Positions 43,958 to 54,523 of a stretch of DNA of 64,000 nucleotides are shown one piece after another. The stretch is from Ananas comosus (taxonomy: Eukaryota; Streptophyta; Magnoliopsida; Poales; Bromeliaceae): the NCBI RefSeq assembly GCF_001540865.1, contig NC_033621.1:4189721-4253720 (forward strand), written 5' to 3'. The notes under the pieces were generated by a model, which made no database searches, was not told where the DNA came from, and worked only from the letters and a program-made list of their open reading frames with translations. Made by a program: the position numbers and the translations under genes. How positions within the stretch are numbered: the stretch's first letter is position 1; each line of letters begins with the position of its first letter.

Positions 43958-44655
43958 TGCTACTTCAATTGTCTTTTTTTCTTATTTGTTTGTCTGTTTG
44001 TTTGTTTGTTTTTTCTTTTGAGATAATGTCCATCCCGATATTATCTTCTTCTTTATTTTTGAGATATAGGTAGCATGTTACCCGCTTCGTTTATTTCATT
44101 TAAAAATATACTTAGCTGGAAATATGAATCAACTAGGATTCGAACTTGAGACCTCGGGCATCAACAACTAAGCCCTTTGCCACTTGCGCTAGGGACAGTC
44201 GTTCCATCCCGATATTATTAGTTGTCCTTTTGTCATATAAGATACAATTGAGTTGAAAAGATAGAGAAAAATGTTACTAAAAAAATCTTGGTTGTACAAT
44301 TACTCTAGGGAGAAAGTGTTAACTAATTGGTTGTAATTAATTAAGCATGAACATACTACGGCGATCGCAATAATTCACAGCATAACATTGTGTAAGGTTG
44401 ATATTATTGAATATAAATATTAAAAACATCATTCTATGATGTCTTAAGTTCAACCTTGCATTTTTTAACATTGTATCAGAACATACGGTCCTAATTAAGT
44501 TCAGGTTATGTTAGACTCTTAACATTATTTAGTTTTTTTCTATTAATTAATTTAATTTACATCTTTGGTCTATCAAAATATCTCTAGTTCAGACGTGAGT
44601 CGGTGCAAAACAATTGTTTTCTCCAAATCTTAAGCTACCATAAAATGATGTTTTT
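43958..44655. other. CRK-A downstream region
   Basis: Contains a (GTTT)n tract at 43985-44010, the SINE at 44053-44197 and AT-rich DNA. A polyadenylation signal cannot be chosen with confidence. No other gene. Confidence 0.5.
44053..44197 (-). repeat. tRNA-derived SINE, best-preserved copy
   Basis: On the minus strand: GTCCCTAGCGCAAGTGGC (A box TAGCGCAAGTGG), then AGTTCGAATCC (B box), then an AT-rich body and GGGTAACATGCTACC before the tail. A and B boxes at tRNA-like spacing are the internal RNA polymerase III promoter of a SINE. Related copies on the same strand are at 37632, 41262, 41805 and 61826. Confidence 0.75.
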
Positions 44656-46717
44656 TGTTGGGAAGCATGATTTGCTCTGATACCAATTGTCGAAACCGGT
44701 ATTTGTGCTGATACCGATTATTTAACCCAAAATCTAAAATAAAACAAAATTATATGGAGAAAAGATATTTAGAAAAAAGAAGAAAACTAAACTAATACTT
44801 TATTAATAAAAAGCATTTGATTACATCCTGGACAACTCCCATGCAGTCATGTCTACTGTGACTTATTAATCTAATTAACCAATGCCTAATTATATATAGC
44901 CATCAAGTCCAACATATATTTTGGATAAGTACAAATCCTACTCAATGTATAATTTTGATATACTTTATCTCTAACTAAATTTTAAATTAAGTTTGGATTA
45001 TTATTTTCAACATCCTCCCTTAATCTTCGAGTCGCAAATTCCGTGAAATGCGCATTTTGATTTTGCAATCTCTGTTGTTGTTGTTGTCGTCGTGTTCGAG
45101 TTGTGCAGCATGACGCCTGTCAAATGATGTTGCCATGCACAAAATCTTTGCCACATGTAGTTGTGATTATCCACATCATCCTTAAAGATCAGCAGGTTCC
45201 TGCAAATATCTTGAAAAACATGTAATTTTAAAAAGATTGGATCGATTTGAATTTTGTAATTTTTTGGTAGCCGATGAGAGTCTGATCGATCGACACGAAT
45301 GTTTGCTCAATGCATTGATCTTGATTTGTGCATTTTCATGTGCTTTATGCTTTCATAAATCTAATTTGTGATCTGCATCTTCAATCACTTCAAAATAATG
45401 GTAAACTTTTTCCCTGCTTTGCTGCATAATTTCTTCATCAACAAAAATTTATTCAATCATATTATCATTGTGAACTTTTTCGTCAACCTGAATCGTATCG
45501 TTTTGATCATCAATATATTCGTTACAAATCTGATTTTCTTCATGATTTTGATTATATTCTTCTTTCCAAATTTCTTTGCAACTTGGGCCTTCTGTATTTT
45601 CGCTGTTGGGCTGAATTTCTTCTTCTTTTTTAATTTTATTCTCTTCATGCAAATCTTCTCCTTCAATTTTTGGTAATATTCTCCACGTTTCTCGTGCCGT
45701 CTTTGCCGTTGAAATTTTTCAACCAACAATAGATCCACTGCTTGAAAATTATGTTATAGAACTTTTCTATCTTTTTTTGTAAATTCTTCTTTACCAAATT
45801 CTTTTTCGTAATTTCTATTTTCCACTACATCCCGCAAATCTTGGGATTCTAAAAAATATCGAATGACAATTTTCCATCGTTTAAAGTTCGTTCTATCGAA
45901 CTTTGGTAAATTAGGTTGAATAAACCAATTATCTAAATCCATAACGAAACTTGAAAATTCGAAAATTAGGCTTCAGACATGTACCTTTCTGTTTGGATGA
46001 CGTCCTTAGTTCATCAAGATCTCCCCGAATTTTTTGTACTTCGGCTTGCTTGCCTAGCACTCCTGGCTAGCTCGTCAAGTCTTTTTGGATCTCTTCACGG
46101 GCTCTCCTCGCTCTCTAGCTTTTCGTCAAGAGTCACAACCACCTTCTCTTGTGTGTCGTGTGGAGGCCAACTTCTTCGAAGCAATTCCTTGCTTCGGATT
46201 TATCTGAACGTCACCTTCGTCAATCAGCTACGAGTCACTTGACTTTGGCGTAGCTATCCGGTACGTTGATTCTATATTCTTTTCAAATTTTGCTGTCGTC
46301 TTGTTAAAAAGTCGCATGATATTTTTCGGCTCTGATACCAATTGTTGGGAAGCGTGATTTGCTCTGATACCAATTGTCGAAACCGGTATTTGTGGCGATA
46401 CCGATTACGTAACCCAAGATCTAAAATAAAACAAAATAATATGGAGAAAAAATGTTGGGAGAGAAAGAAAAAAAACTAAACTAATACTTTATTAATAAAA
46501 AATATTTGATTACATCCTGCACAACTCCCATGCAGTCATGTCTACTGTGGCTTATTCATCTAATTAACCAATGCCTAATTATGTATAGCCATCAAGTCAT
46601 AACAGATGATAAATCCAACATTTATTTTGGATAAGTACAAATCCTACTCAATATATAATTTTGATATACTTATCTCTAACTAAATTTTAAATTAAGTTTG
46701 AATTATTATTTTCAACA
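44656..46717 (-). mobile_element. Non-autonomous Ty1/copia element, minus strand
   Basis: LTRs at 46343-46717 (5' LTR of the element) and 44656-45012 (3' LTR), both TGTTGGGAAGC...TTCAACA on the + strand, with TTTTT target duplications at 44651-44655 and 46718-46722. CTCTGATACCAAT (46330-46342) is the complement of a Met-tRNA primer site and TCCTCCCTT (45013) the complement of a polypurine tract. The 1.33-kb interior holds only a gag beginning; protease, integrase and reverse transcriptase are gone. Confidence 0.88.
45449..45942 (-). pseudogene. copia gag N-terminal remnant
   Basis: The minus frame from 45942 reads LPKFDRTNFKRWKIVIRYFL and then ESQDLRDVVE, the start of Ty1/copia-type gag (UBN2-like). 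A stop near 45754 and frame changes follow, with VEKFQRQRRHEKRGEYYQKL from another frame. Gag packages element RNA; this remnant alone is incomplete. Confidence 0.65.
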
Positions 46718-47545
46718 TTTTTACTATTTATATTCAACAAATATTAGGGCACTGCTTATATATTTTTTTGAATCTAGTTTAGAACTTATTTGGCTACGTT
46801 TTAGGGTGTAGCACAATTGAGCTTTCTCTTTTGCTTGACATCTAGCAAATAAAAGTCAAATAAAACTCGAATACCAAACTCAAATCATTATTTTTCTGAA
46901 TTATTCTTTTTTATAATAGTTTATATCAATTTTATGGGATGCGTCCGATGGGATGGCTCGACTATTCGCTCGTTAGATACAGGTTTAACTTGGATTATTT
47001 TGGTTTGCGTTATATCTTTTTTCCATTCGAATTGGAGATTTTATTGTAACTAACAATGTAACAGCCATATTTGATTATTTTATCTCTTTCATTTTATTTT
47101 TTTACTTTATTGTGGAATTTTGATTTTTCTAATAGACAAGTTAGACCTAGCAAACGGACATGTTAAATAAGCCGCAAGTGGGTAATTGTACCCACGTATC
47201 ATATGTGTGAAAAATGATTAAGTGGAAAAGACTAAAAACTTCAAATTGGAGTGATAGACATAAGTCTTACTTCACTGAAATTTGATAATCTGTATAAGAT
47301 TTAATATACATCATGAATTAATCAAGAAAGGAAAAAATAATACAGAATATTATTGCCTTCTATGTGCGGCCATTAAATCCATTATTGTCTTCTATATGCT
47401 GTCATTAAATCCATTCAGCCGAATTGGCAAGATAATTTTGGTTCAAAATAGCAAGTAAATTGTTAACCAAATCTCCATCATTCTCACCATCAAATCTCTA
47501 TCAAACATTCATAAAATTTATAAACTTTATTTTCTAATACTCTCC
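46718..47545 (-). mobile_element. Possible second copia LTR remnant, minus strand
   Basis: TTCTAATACTCTCCCTCGAACTGG at the right end, near 47533 (written here only as landmarks TTCTAATA and CTCTCCCTCGAACTGG), has the form of a copia LTR edge followed by the complement of a polypurine tract. The left limit is unclear and no coding region is recognised. The rest of the stretch is AT-rich without genes. Confidence 0.3.
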
Positions 47546-47559
47546 CTCGAACTGGTGTG

Positions 47560-48052
47560 TGAAGAGACGAAACACCCAGATGTGTGAAATTTTTAGACAA
47601 ACTCAAGCGGGGCCGGGCCACCCCGTTTGTGGGCCCGGTCAGCTGCGCAGCGAGAGCGCTGGCCCGGCCTGCGCCACAGCGGGTGCGCGGCCTAGTCTGA
47701 CCCAGCCTGCAGTACTTGCTGGCCTGGCACCGCCTGCGCAGCTGGCTTCTCTTTATTTTTTTTGTTTACTTAAATAAATTTTTTTTATTCCTGTGTGGTA
47801 ATATTTGCCTTATGATTTTACCTATGATGCTTGATTTTTCATCGCAAGATTTCTACAATTTTTTTATTCGTTTTCTATGCGAAATCAATTAAAAAAATAA
47901 ATAATAAATTATTTTTAGTATTCTTTTAAGTTGATCACGAGACATGCAAAAAAAAAAAAAATTACATTAGTTGTGTTTTTTGCATTAAAAAAATTACATC
48001 TGTTGTACTTTTTTTTTTTTTTTTTTTTTTTGTCCNGCGTGGGGCAATGTGG

Positions 48053-48094
<42 letters not shown>

Positions 48095-48190
48095 ACCGCG
48101 CGGGGCAGACCCGCGCACCACGGGCGGGTGCAGCGCCTGGACCGGCTGGGGGAGAGGCTCGCGGCTGAGCCTCTTAGGCCTTTTTTTAGT
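47560..48190. other. GC-rich islands, homopolymers and contig join N (48036)
   Basis: 47580-47745 and 48090-48182 are GC-rich with GGCCCGGCC and GCGCAGC words but no recognised domain. Between them are long poly-T and poly-A runs and a single N at 48036. Contig ends at homopolymers are likely, so the exact sequence here should not be trusted. Confidence 0.5.
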
Positions 48191-48889
48191 TTTCTTTTTC
48201 ATTTATTAAAAAAGAATTTTACAATTTTTTTCCTCTATGGCAAATTTTTTTTCTGGGATAAAAAAAAAAAGTTTATTTTTATATTCGTGTGCTGTATATA
48301 TTTTTTGTATACTTGTATAGCATGCGTGTGTTATTTGTTTCATTTATATTATGTGGGTGCGGACGTTAATACTTGGATTGCATATTGTGATTACATGATT
48401 GTGTGAAATTTTTTTGCACATAAGTATTTTTGTTATTTTGGTGGTTTCAATAAAAATTTATTTTGAAAGCATGGGTTCGATGTGTGCGGCATTTCTGTAG
48501 CATTTTTTTTTTTTTTTCAGATATATATCTTTGTAGTAATATAGTAAATTTTATTCTATAAAAGTGATATAATAATTAAGGCCATTTAAAGGAATGTGAT
48601 TTGCAATTTGCGCAATGTCATTATTTTTCAAATTAAATTTTAGCACAAATACTTTTTTTTTAGCTATGTGATGATATTACCAAGATTAATTCTCAGTATA
48701 ATTATTTTTTTTAAAAAAAAAGAGATGTGTTCTTTTAAAATGAATGTGTTTTATTTTTTTGGATTAGTTCCAAATTAATAAAAAAACTAATAAAATTATA
48801 ATATTTTGAATCAACACTAGGTAATAATTACAAGCATAGCGAAATTTTTTATTCTGTTATGTTGGGATAATGTTTCAATCTTATTAATT
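48191..48889. other. AT-rich intergenic stretch, no gene recognised
   Basis: Homopolymer-rich; nothing supported. Confidence 0.5.
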
Positions 48890-49506
48890 AGTACTAGCAT
48901 AGGCTTTAGAAAAAAAAAATCAACTTGCATAGAATAGATTTCATGCATGCATATGCATGAAGCACATTCAGGTCTTCACTGTCCAATTAAATTATCTCAT
49001 TTACACTTGAAGAATTTGGGTGGACCCAGTGCACTGTGAACTAACTTCAATATATATTAATATTTTTGTATTTGAAAATTTTATGGGTCTAATAAATATC
49101 TTTAATGTGAAACCCTGATAGTCCTATATATAAAAGATACAATAGGATTAAAACTTTTTAATCTGGTTATAGTATTTTAGACAGTGGCTCCAAGAGGTTA
49201 AAAAAATTAAGTATGTTAGGATTAGAGTAGTCCTAGGATCGGTAACCTCCTGAAAAGTAGGGCATCACAGTTTTGTATCAGAGTAAGTTACCAACTGGAA
49301 GTGTGAGATGAATTTTGGTTAAACCAAGTTATACAGCGGAGAAAGCAAGACTCTTATACTGATGACTATTGTCGGTAAAGCGCACCTCACCCACAAGGTC
49401 GGTTAAAAGTAGTGAGACGACTCTCACATCACTTGGTACTTGTGAGTCTAAGCCTGACGATGACGTTAGGGCTTAAATAGGAGGAGAATGTGAAACCCCA
49501 AATAGT

Positions 49507-49587
<81 letters not shown>
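49507..49587. repeat. Palindromic microsatellite (CT)n(AT)n(AG)n
   Basis: 29 bases of CT, 21 of TA and 31 of GA form an almost perfect 81-bp palindrome in the right LTR of the TRIM. Confidence 0.95.
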
Positions 49588-49589
<2 letters not shown>

Positions 49590-49799
49590 GAGCTAGAATA
49601 CTTCCAAAAGCACCAAAGATGTGGTGCTTTTGAGTTTTTAGCCTTTGGATGAATAAATGTAGGGTTGGGATGATGGTGGTAGATGGTGGTAGGTGGAATA
49701 GTGTTTGATCCAAAGGCTATTAATAATCAGGAGTAGATCAAGAGCTAAAAACTTAAAAGCACCAAGGAGGTGATGCTTTTAAAAGTATCTAGCTCAATT
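49585..49799. mobile_element. Hairpin-bearing MITE M1
   Basis: Ends GAGTTGAGCTAGAATAC (left) and its partner ATCTAGCTCAA (right). Directly inside the left end is the perfect hairpin AAAAGCACCA/TGGTGCTTTT (49606-49615 and 49622-49631); a similar one stands at the right end. About 215 bp. Confidence 0.75.
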
Positions 49800-49813
49800 T
49801 TATATATAATATA

Positions 49814-49850
<37 letters not shown>

Positions 49851-49854
<4 letters not shown>

Positions 49855-50183
49855 ATGATCGGATTCTTCAATTTAAGATCGAAGTTATTGATCTTTATCT
49901 ATGTGGTGAGTAGAATTTTCTATCAAAAATTCAACCAATTTCGATTCTTTTACACCGTTAGACTAGCAAATATCTCATACCGACCGTTCAAATTGTCAAT
50001 TTTGTGACGTTTTGATCATAAGATAAATGATGTCGAAAATTTATAAAATTTGATTTCTAGATGTTTTAAATGCTCTAGATAACGTTAAACGTGTGGATTG
50101 TCAATTCGGAAGCTCTATCATTAAAAACAACTTATGAGTACGAGCACGATCGTACTCATAAGAATATAGTAGCCGAACTCTAT
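49851..50183. mobile_element. Hairpin-bearing MITE M2a, right half only
   Basis: Same core as the right half of 62518-63052 (GATTTCTAGATGTTTTAAATG, GGAAGCTCTATCATTAAAAAC). The hairpin CTTATGAGTACGA/TCGTACTCATAAG lies near 50131. The left half is missing after a (TA)n tract. Confidence 0.75.
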
Positions 50184-50728
50184 ATAGGCTAGGACTACTA
50201 TACTCTTATGAGTATAGAGCACTTCATACTCATAAGTTGTTTTTAATGATTGAGCTTCCGAATCGACGATCCACTCCGTTAAATATGATCTAAAGTATTT
50301 GAAACTTCTAAAAAATAAATTTCGTAATTTTTTGAAATCATAATAAAGTTCATCAAACGAGTATAAAATGAACGGTCAAAATCGAACGATGTCTTAAAAA
50401 TAAATAATCGGATCCTTCAATTTAAGATCGAAGTTATTGATCTTTATCTATGTAGTGAGTAGAATTTTCTATCAAAAATTCAACCAATTTCGATACTTTT
50501 ACACCGTTAAACTAGTAAATATTCCATACCGACCATTAAAAATTGTCAATTTTGTGACCTTTTGATCGTAAGGTAAATGATGTCGAAAATTTATAAAATT
50601 TGATTTCTAGATATTTTAAATGCTCTAAATAATGTTAAACGGTGTGGATCGTCAATTTTGAAGTTTTATCATCGAAAACAACTTATAAGTACGAGCGCGA
50701 TCGTACTCATAAGAGTATAGTAGCCGGA

Positions 50729-50733
<5 letters not shown>
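50184..50733. mobile_element. Hairpin-bearing MITE M2b, full length
   Basis: About 550 bp, head to tail with M2a. The core aligns with the copy in CRK-B intron 3 (GAGCTTCCGAATCGACGATC, CCGTTAAATATGATCTAAA), but the terminal hairpin is CTTATGAGTA/TACTCATAAG (50205-50236), unrelated to that copy's hairpin. Confidence 0.8.

Positions 50734-50809
<76 letters not shown>
50734..50809. repeat. Compound microsatellite (TA)n(TG)n
   Basis: About 31 bases of TA and 45 of TG between two MITEs. Confidence 0.95.
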
Positions 50810-50810
<1 letters not shown>

Positions 50811-51063
50811 AGTTTGGCTAGAATACTATTGATAGCAAATGGCTATTTTTACTATTAAGTTTTTAGCCTTTAGATCAATTACTTTCATCATTTCTATCCA
50901 TTGGATTAAATATTATAATCCAGTGGGGACCACTCAACCCTACTGGGACCACTCAACCCTAAAAGACTAATATCATTCTAACGCTACAATTTCTCATCTA
51001 AGAGTTAAAAACTTGATAGCAAAATGGATCTTTTGCTATCAATAGTATTCCAGCATAGCTCTA
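50810..51063. mobile_element. Hairpin-bearing MITE M3
   Basis: Left end GAGTTTGGCTAGAATACTAT; right end, reverse-complemented, GAGCTATGCTGGAATACTAT. The right hairpin TTGATAGCAAAA/TTTTGCTATCAA is a perfect 12-bp stem. Interior repeats GGGACCACTCAACCCTA. Confidence 0.8.
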
Positions 51064-51073
51064 TATATATGAT

Positions 51074-51303
51074 GAACTAGGCTAGAATACTATTAATAGA
51101 ACCAAGTCATTGGTGCTATTAAGTTTTCAGCCCTTAGATAAAGCGATGTGCGGTTAGAATGATAGTGGTTCCCTAGGATTGAGTGGATGATTTGTTAAAT
51201 AGTATGATCTAATGAATAGAAATGGTCAGATGAGTAGATCTAACAGCAAAAACCTTGGTAGCATCAAGTACTTGATGCTACCGATAGCATTGTAGCCGGA
51301 TTC
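51074..51303. mobile_element. Hairpin-bearing MITE M4
   Basis: Left GGCTAGAATACTATTAATAG, right (reverse complement) GAATCCGGCTACAATGC. Right hairpin GGTAGCATCAAG/CTTGATGCTACC at 51257-51282 is a perfect 12-bp stem. Confidence 0.8.
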
Positions 51304-51941
51304 TATATATGATATAATAGGGCTAAAATCTTTTAATCTGACTATAACATTTTAGGTAGCGATAAGATCCAAGAGGTTAGAGAGAAGCGTGTTAGGATTA
51401 GAGTAATCCTAAAATGGGTGACCCCCTGAAAAATGGGGCGACACAATTATGCCCTATACAAAAAAAAGCATATATTCAGTACAAACAATCGCATTTCGAA
51501 TAACATCTCTATTCAAAAGAAAAAGAACATTTATAGCGAACTCGAACTTAAATAACCTTCTAAAAAAATTTTAGCTGAACATAAAATTTACTCTCAAATA
51601 TAGAAAATCCTCCTCAATATACCGCATGTTACACTTTACCCCCATAGATGTAAAAAATATGCATTGAAACCCTCTCAAAAGATAAAAAATAACTTATTAG
51701 ATTATAGTGTTAAAAAAATAGTTAAATGATCAAATATACTTTCATATTTTACTTTTTTTTTCTCCTCAGGAGGGTGAAGTGCACATATCTTTTTTATTAT
51801 CTAAGAGGTTAAGTACTAAGGAAGTAAGTTTTCTGAGCGTTAAATACATATTTTGTTGCATTCAAGAAGTTAAATGCAACATGTACGTAATATTTGAAGA
51901 GAATAAAGTGCATCTTAGCCTATAATTTAATTATTTATATA

Positions 51942-53250
51942 GAACGAATTTGGAGCGAAAATCGGATGGACGGATTAGGGATGATTTATTATCCTTTTGT
52001 TTATTGTTTTGTCAAGATAAAAAAAAATTTCTGGCTAGTCACTACTAGAAAAGTGCTAACAACGGACAATCTGATTGGGGAGGAAGTCTACAGTATCACA
52101 CTTATACTATATCATCAGCAACAAATCAATCATATCTCTTTTCTTGAGAGAAAAATACAATAAAAATATTTTTCTATTAATTATGATGGGACGAGTGAAT
52201 CGAACGAAATAATTTTATTTATTAGGGACGCCACGTCAGCAATATAACTGATATATTATAGAATTTTTCCTAGTTGGTGTTGGAGAAAATCCAAAATCTC
52301 TAAATATCATTAAATTTTATAATTACTCTCATTTATTATGTTAATTAATTTGATGAATTAAATTTGATTTATTTCTTCTTAATGCCACATAAAGGCATGA
52401 ATTAAGTGGAATTAATGTTGGGAAAGTTGGAATCCCAACGTGCCATTCTCTCTCCATTATATATATAATGGATTGCACTGTTTATCTACAATGAACAGTG
52501 CTGAGAGAGAGATTTAAGTGAAAAAATGAAAGTAGAAACTTTATTTAATTCTTTATTTTATTGTGTTTTGATCTTTTTATCATTGGGTGTTGAAAGAGTC
52601 TCCGTCAACCTCCTTCACGATCGTGCTCGCAGGAGAAGGAATTCCGGTCGTATCTTGAGGTATTGTTTCCGGTTAATCCCGCACGTAAGGACGGGAATAC
52701 GCTTTAGGGTACTGCCTCGCACGCTTCCGGATCAATTAAGTATTTATTTGGATTTAGCGATCATCTGTAAATTGATTTATTTATTTTCATAATAAAATCT
52801 AGTTAGATTTAAATCACAATTAAATTTCTGTGCGGCATTTGTTCCAATAGTTGGGACGGGTTGGCCTTACAAACGCAGTGTGCTCCCTTTGTCTGTCGGC
52901 TCTGAAACGGCACTTCGCATATTCAAGCATGCATTGCAGCCACTCAAAGGAAGTGCTGACCAAAACCGGCGCTGCTCCACTCATCCATCTCTGATCTGTT
53001 TTATTTACTCCGACTGGACTCTCTCTCAAGGATTAATTGTTGCGTCCAATCGAGGATGTCCCTCTCCCCAACTGCACGTCCCAGTTTTTGAGCTCTTCTG
53101 GAGTGCTCTTCTCTGGTCTGGTCAACTTGGAATGAGCGAAACCGAAGAATTTTTTAACCCAAGTCCACTGCTGTCAGTGCGCTCGCCCGATCAACTGTGA
53201 TGGGAATCCTAAAGTTTTGGCACCCAGGAGCTGACGAGAAGACGAAGAAA
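51942..53250 (+). pseudogene. LINE-derived zf-RVT fragment, copy B, interrupted
   Basis: Begins AACGAATTTGGAGCGAAAAT like copy A, reads PFVYCFVKIKKNFWLVTTRK and VLTTDNLI, then breaks at about 52075. The homologous sequence resumes at 52855 (GGGTTGGCCTTAC, CTCTGAAACGGCACTTC) without the short duplication seen in copy A. The gap holds about 200 bp of unknown insert plus a solo LTR. Confidence 0.7.
52278..52849. mobile_element. Solo copia-type LTR, 572 bp
   Basis: TGTTGGAGAA...GTTCCAATA with GTTGG on both sides (52273-52277 and 52850-52854). The ends form the usual TGTTGG/CCAACA pair, with one C-to-T change at the right. No internal region, so it arose by LTR-LTR recombination. Short open frames inside are not genes. 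Confidence 0.82.
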
Positions 53251-53264
53251 ATCTTTACATATTG

Positions 53265-53270
<6 letters not shown>

Positions 53271-53305
<35 letters not shown>

Positions 53306-54523
53306 CCTAGTTTAAATTTTTGAGAACAATAATTATTTTATATTTTTTTATGTGATATCAGAGTTAATTATAAATCCCTTATTCTATGAAATCGTGGGTC
53401 CAACCCCACCTTGAACATTTATTATGGAATGGGTTAATCGTTATTTTTTTATCTTACCTATTAATTTTAGGTGCCTTTTATATCTATATATATTTTCTTG
53501 CTCGTTTTATACTAGGTTAGTATTTTGGATAATTTGGTATTAAAGTATGAGATTTTGAGCTCGAGTCTGTCACACTTCTAGCATTATTTAATTTTCTTCT
53601 ATTTAATTAACTCTATATTCTAAAAAAAAAATCGAGCTTAAACATAAGAGAGAGTGCTGAATATAAAATATAAAAAAAATAATATTCTCTACAATAGTTT
53701 GTATTTTTGAAGAACAACAATTATTTCACATGCTTTGACAGGCTAAAATGGATTACAAAATTTATTTAAACTGTGGACCATTAAGTTGGCTATTTATACC
53801 TTTCAAAGATTTGATTTTATTATACAATGTTTTAATTTTTTTGACTTACGTCAGTCAAAAATGTGTCGTTTGTCTTTACAAATTTAATTAGTATATTTCA
53901 TGCCATTCTTGTAATTATATATTTATTAAAATAACTAATTATGTTTTATAGTTAAGGTAAGTCCTATATGTTTTAGCCAAAAAAAAAAAAGGGAAAAGAA
54001 TGAGTTGATGTAGGACCTTCACCAACCCAAATTCATCTATATTACTAGATGAAATTCATTTTCTATGCTAGATCCGACTTTCAAACCTACTTTCCTATGA
54101 CTTTCAATTATAATAAAAATTAGCCCGGCATATTAGATAAACGATTTAATTAATTAATTAATTAATGTATAGAAAAGTTAATTAGTATCGTCATATGATG
54201 TGCAGGAAAAACTTCACTGTTGGATTTAGTGATATCAAATCATTTATTAGCCTATTTGATTCATTTGCTCAATTACTCATACAGTAGGGTACGTAGCCTG
54301 TAATTGGTTTGTGCTTTAGAAAACTCATAGGCATGCTGAGTTAAGGCTTCATTTGGAATTGCGGGGAGATTGTGTTATGTGTGGTAAAAAAGTACGATGG
54401 GAAAATATTCTCTTTGTTTTCGTATGTAATATTGCGTTCTGCATATCACGATTAGTTGGTTACGATATATTTTCTGCGATCCCACCGGAGAACGCAAAAA
54501 CATATCCCTATATACTTTTACCC
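53271..54523. repeat. Segmental duplication copy B, second block
   Basis: A (TA)n tract at 53271-53299, then sequence matching copy A at 31546-31640, 34560-34700 and 37525-37615 in one uninterrupted order. This is the clean reference for the order of contigs in copy A. No gene. Confidence 0.7.

Larger units (their letters stand above)
49106..51445 (+). mobile_element. TRIM element, 3' LTR interrupted by MITEs
   Basis: Left LTR 49106-49269 (164 bp, TGTGAAACCC...GGGCATCACA), primer site TGTATCAGAG at 49274, a 219-bp interior without coding sequence, polypurine tract TAGGAGGAGAA at 49478 and the right LTR from 49489 (TGTGAAACCCC). The right LTR breaks off at about 49508 and resumes at about 51308-51445 (ends GGGGCGACACA). 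All else between is later insertions. Size and lack of genes define a terminal-repeat retrotransposon in miniature. Confidence 0.82.
48890..53270. repeat. Segmental duplication copy B, first block
   Basis: Collinear with 18840-20340 but expanded by the TRIM and MITE cluster (49106-51445) and the solo LTR (52278-52849). Landmarks shared with copy A are listed at 18840. Confidence 0.8.

Noticed and set aside
44053..44197. tRNA gene
   Set aside because: A- and B-box-like sequence is present, but there is no cloverleaf (no acceptor or anticodon stem); it fits a tRNA-derived SINE.
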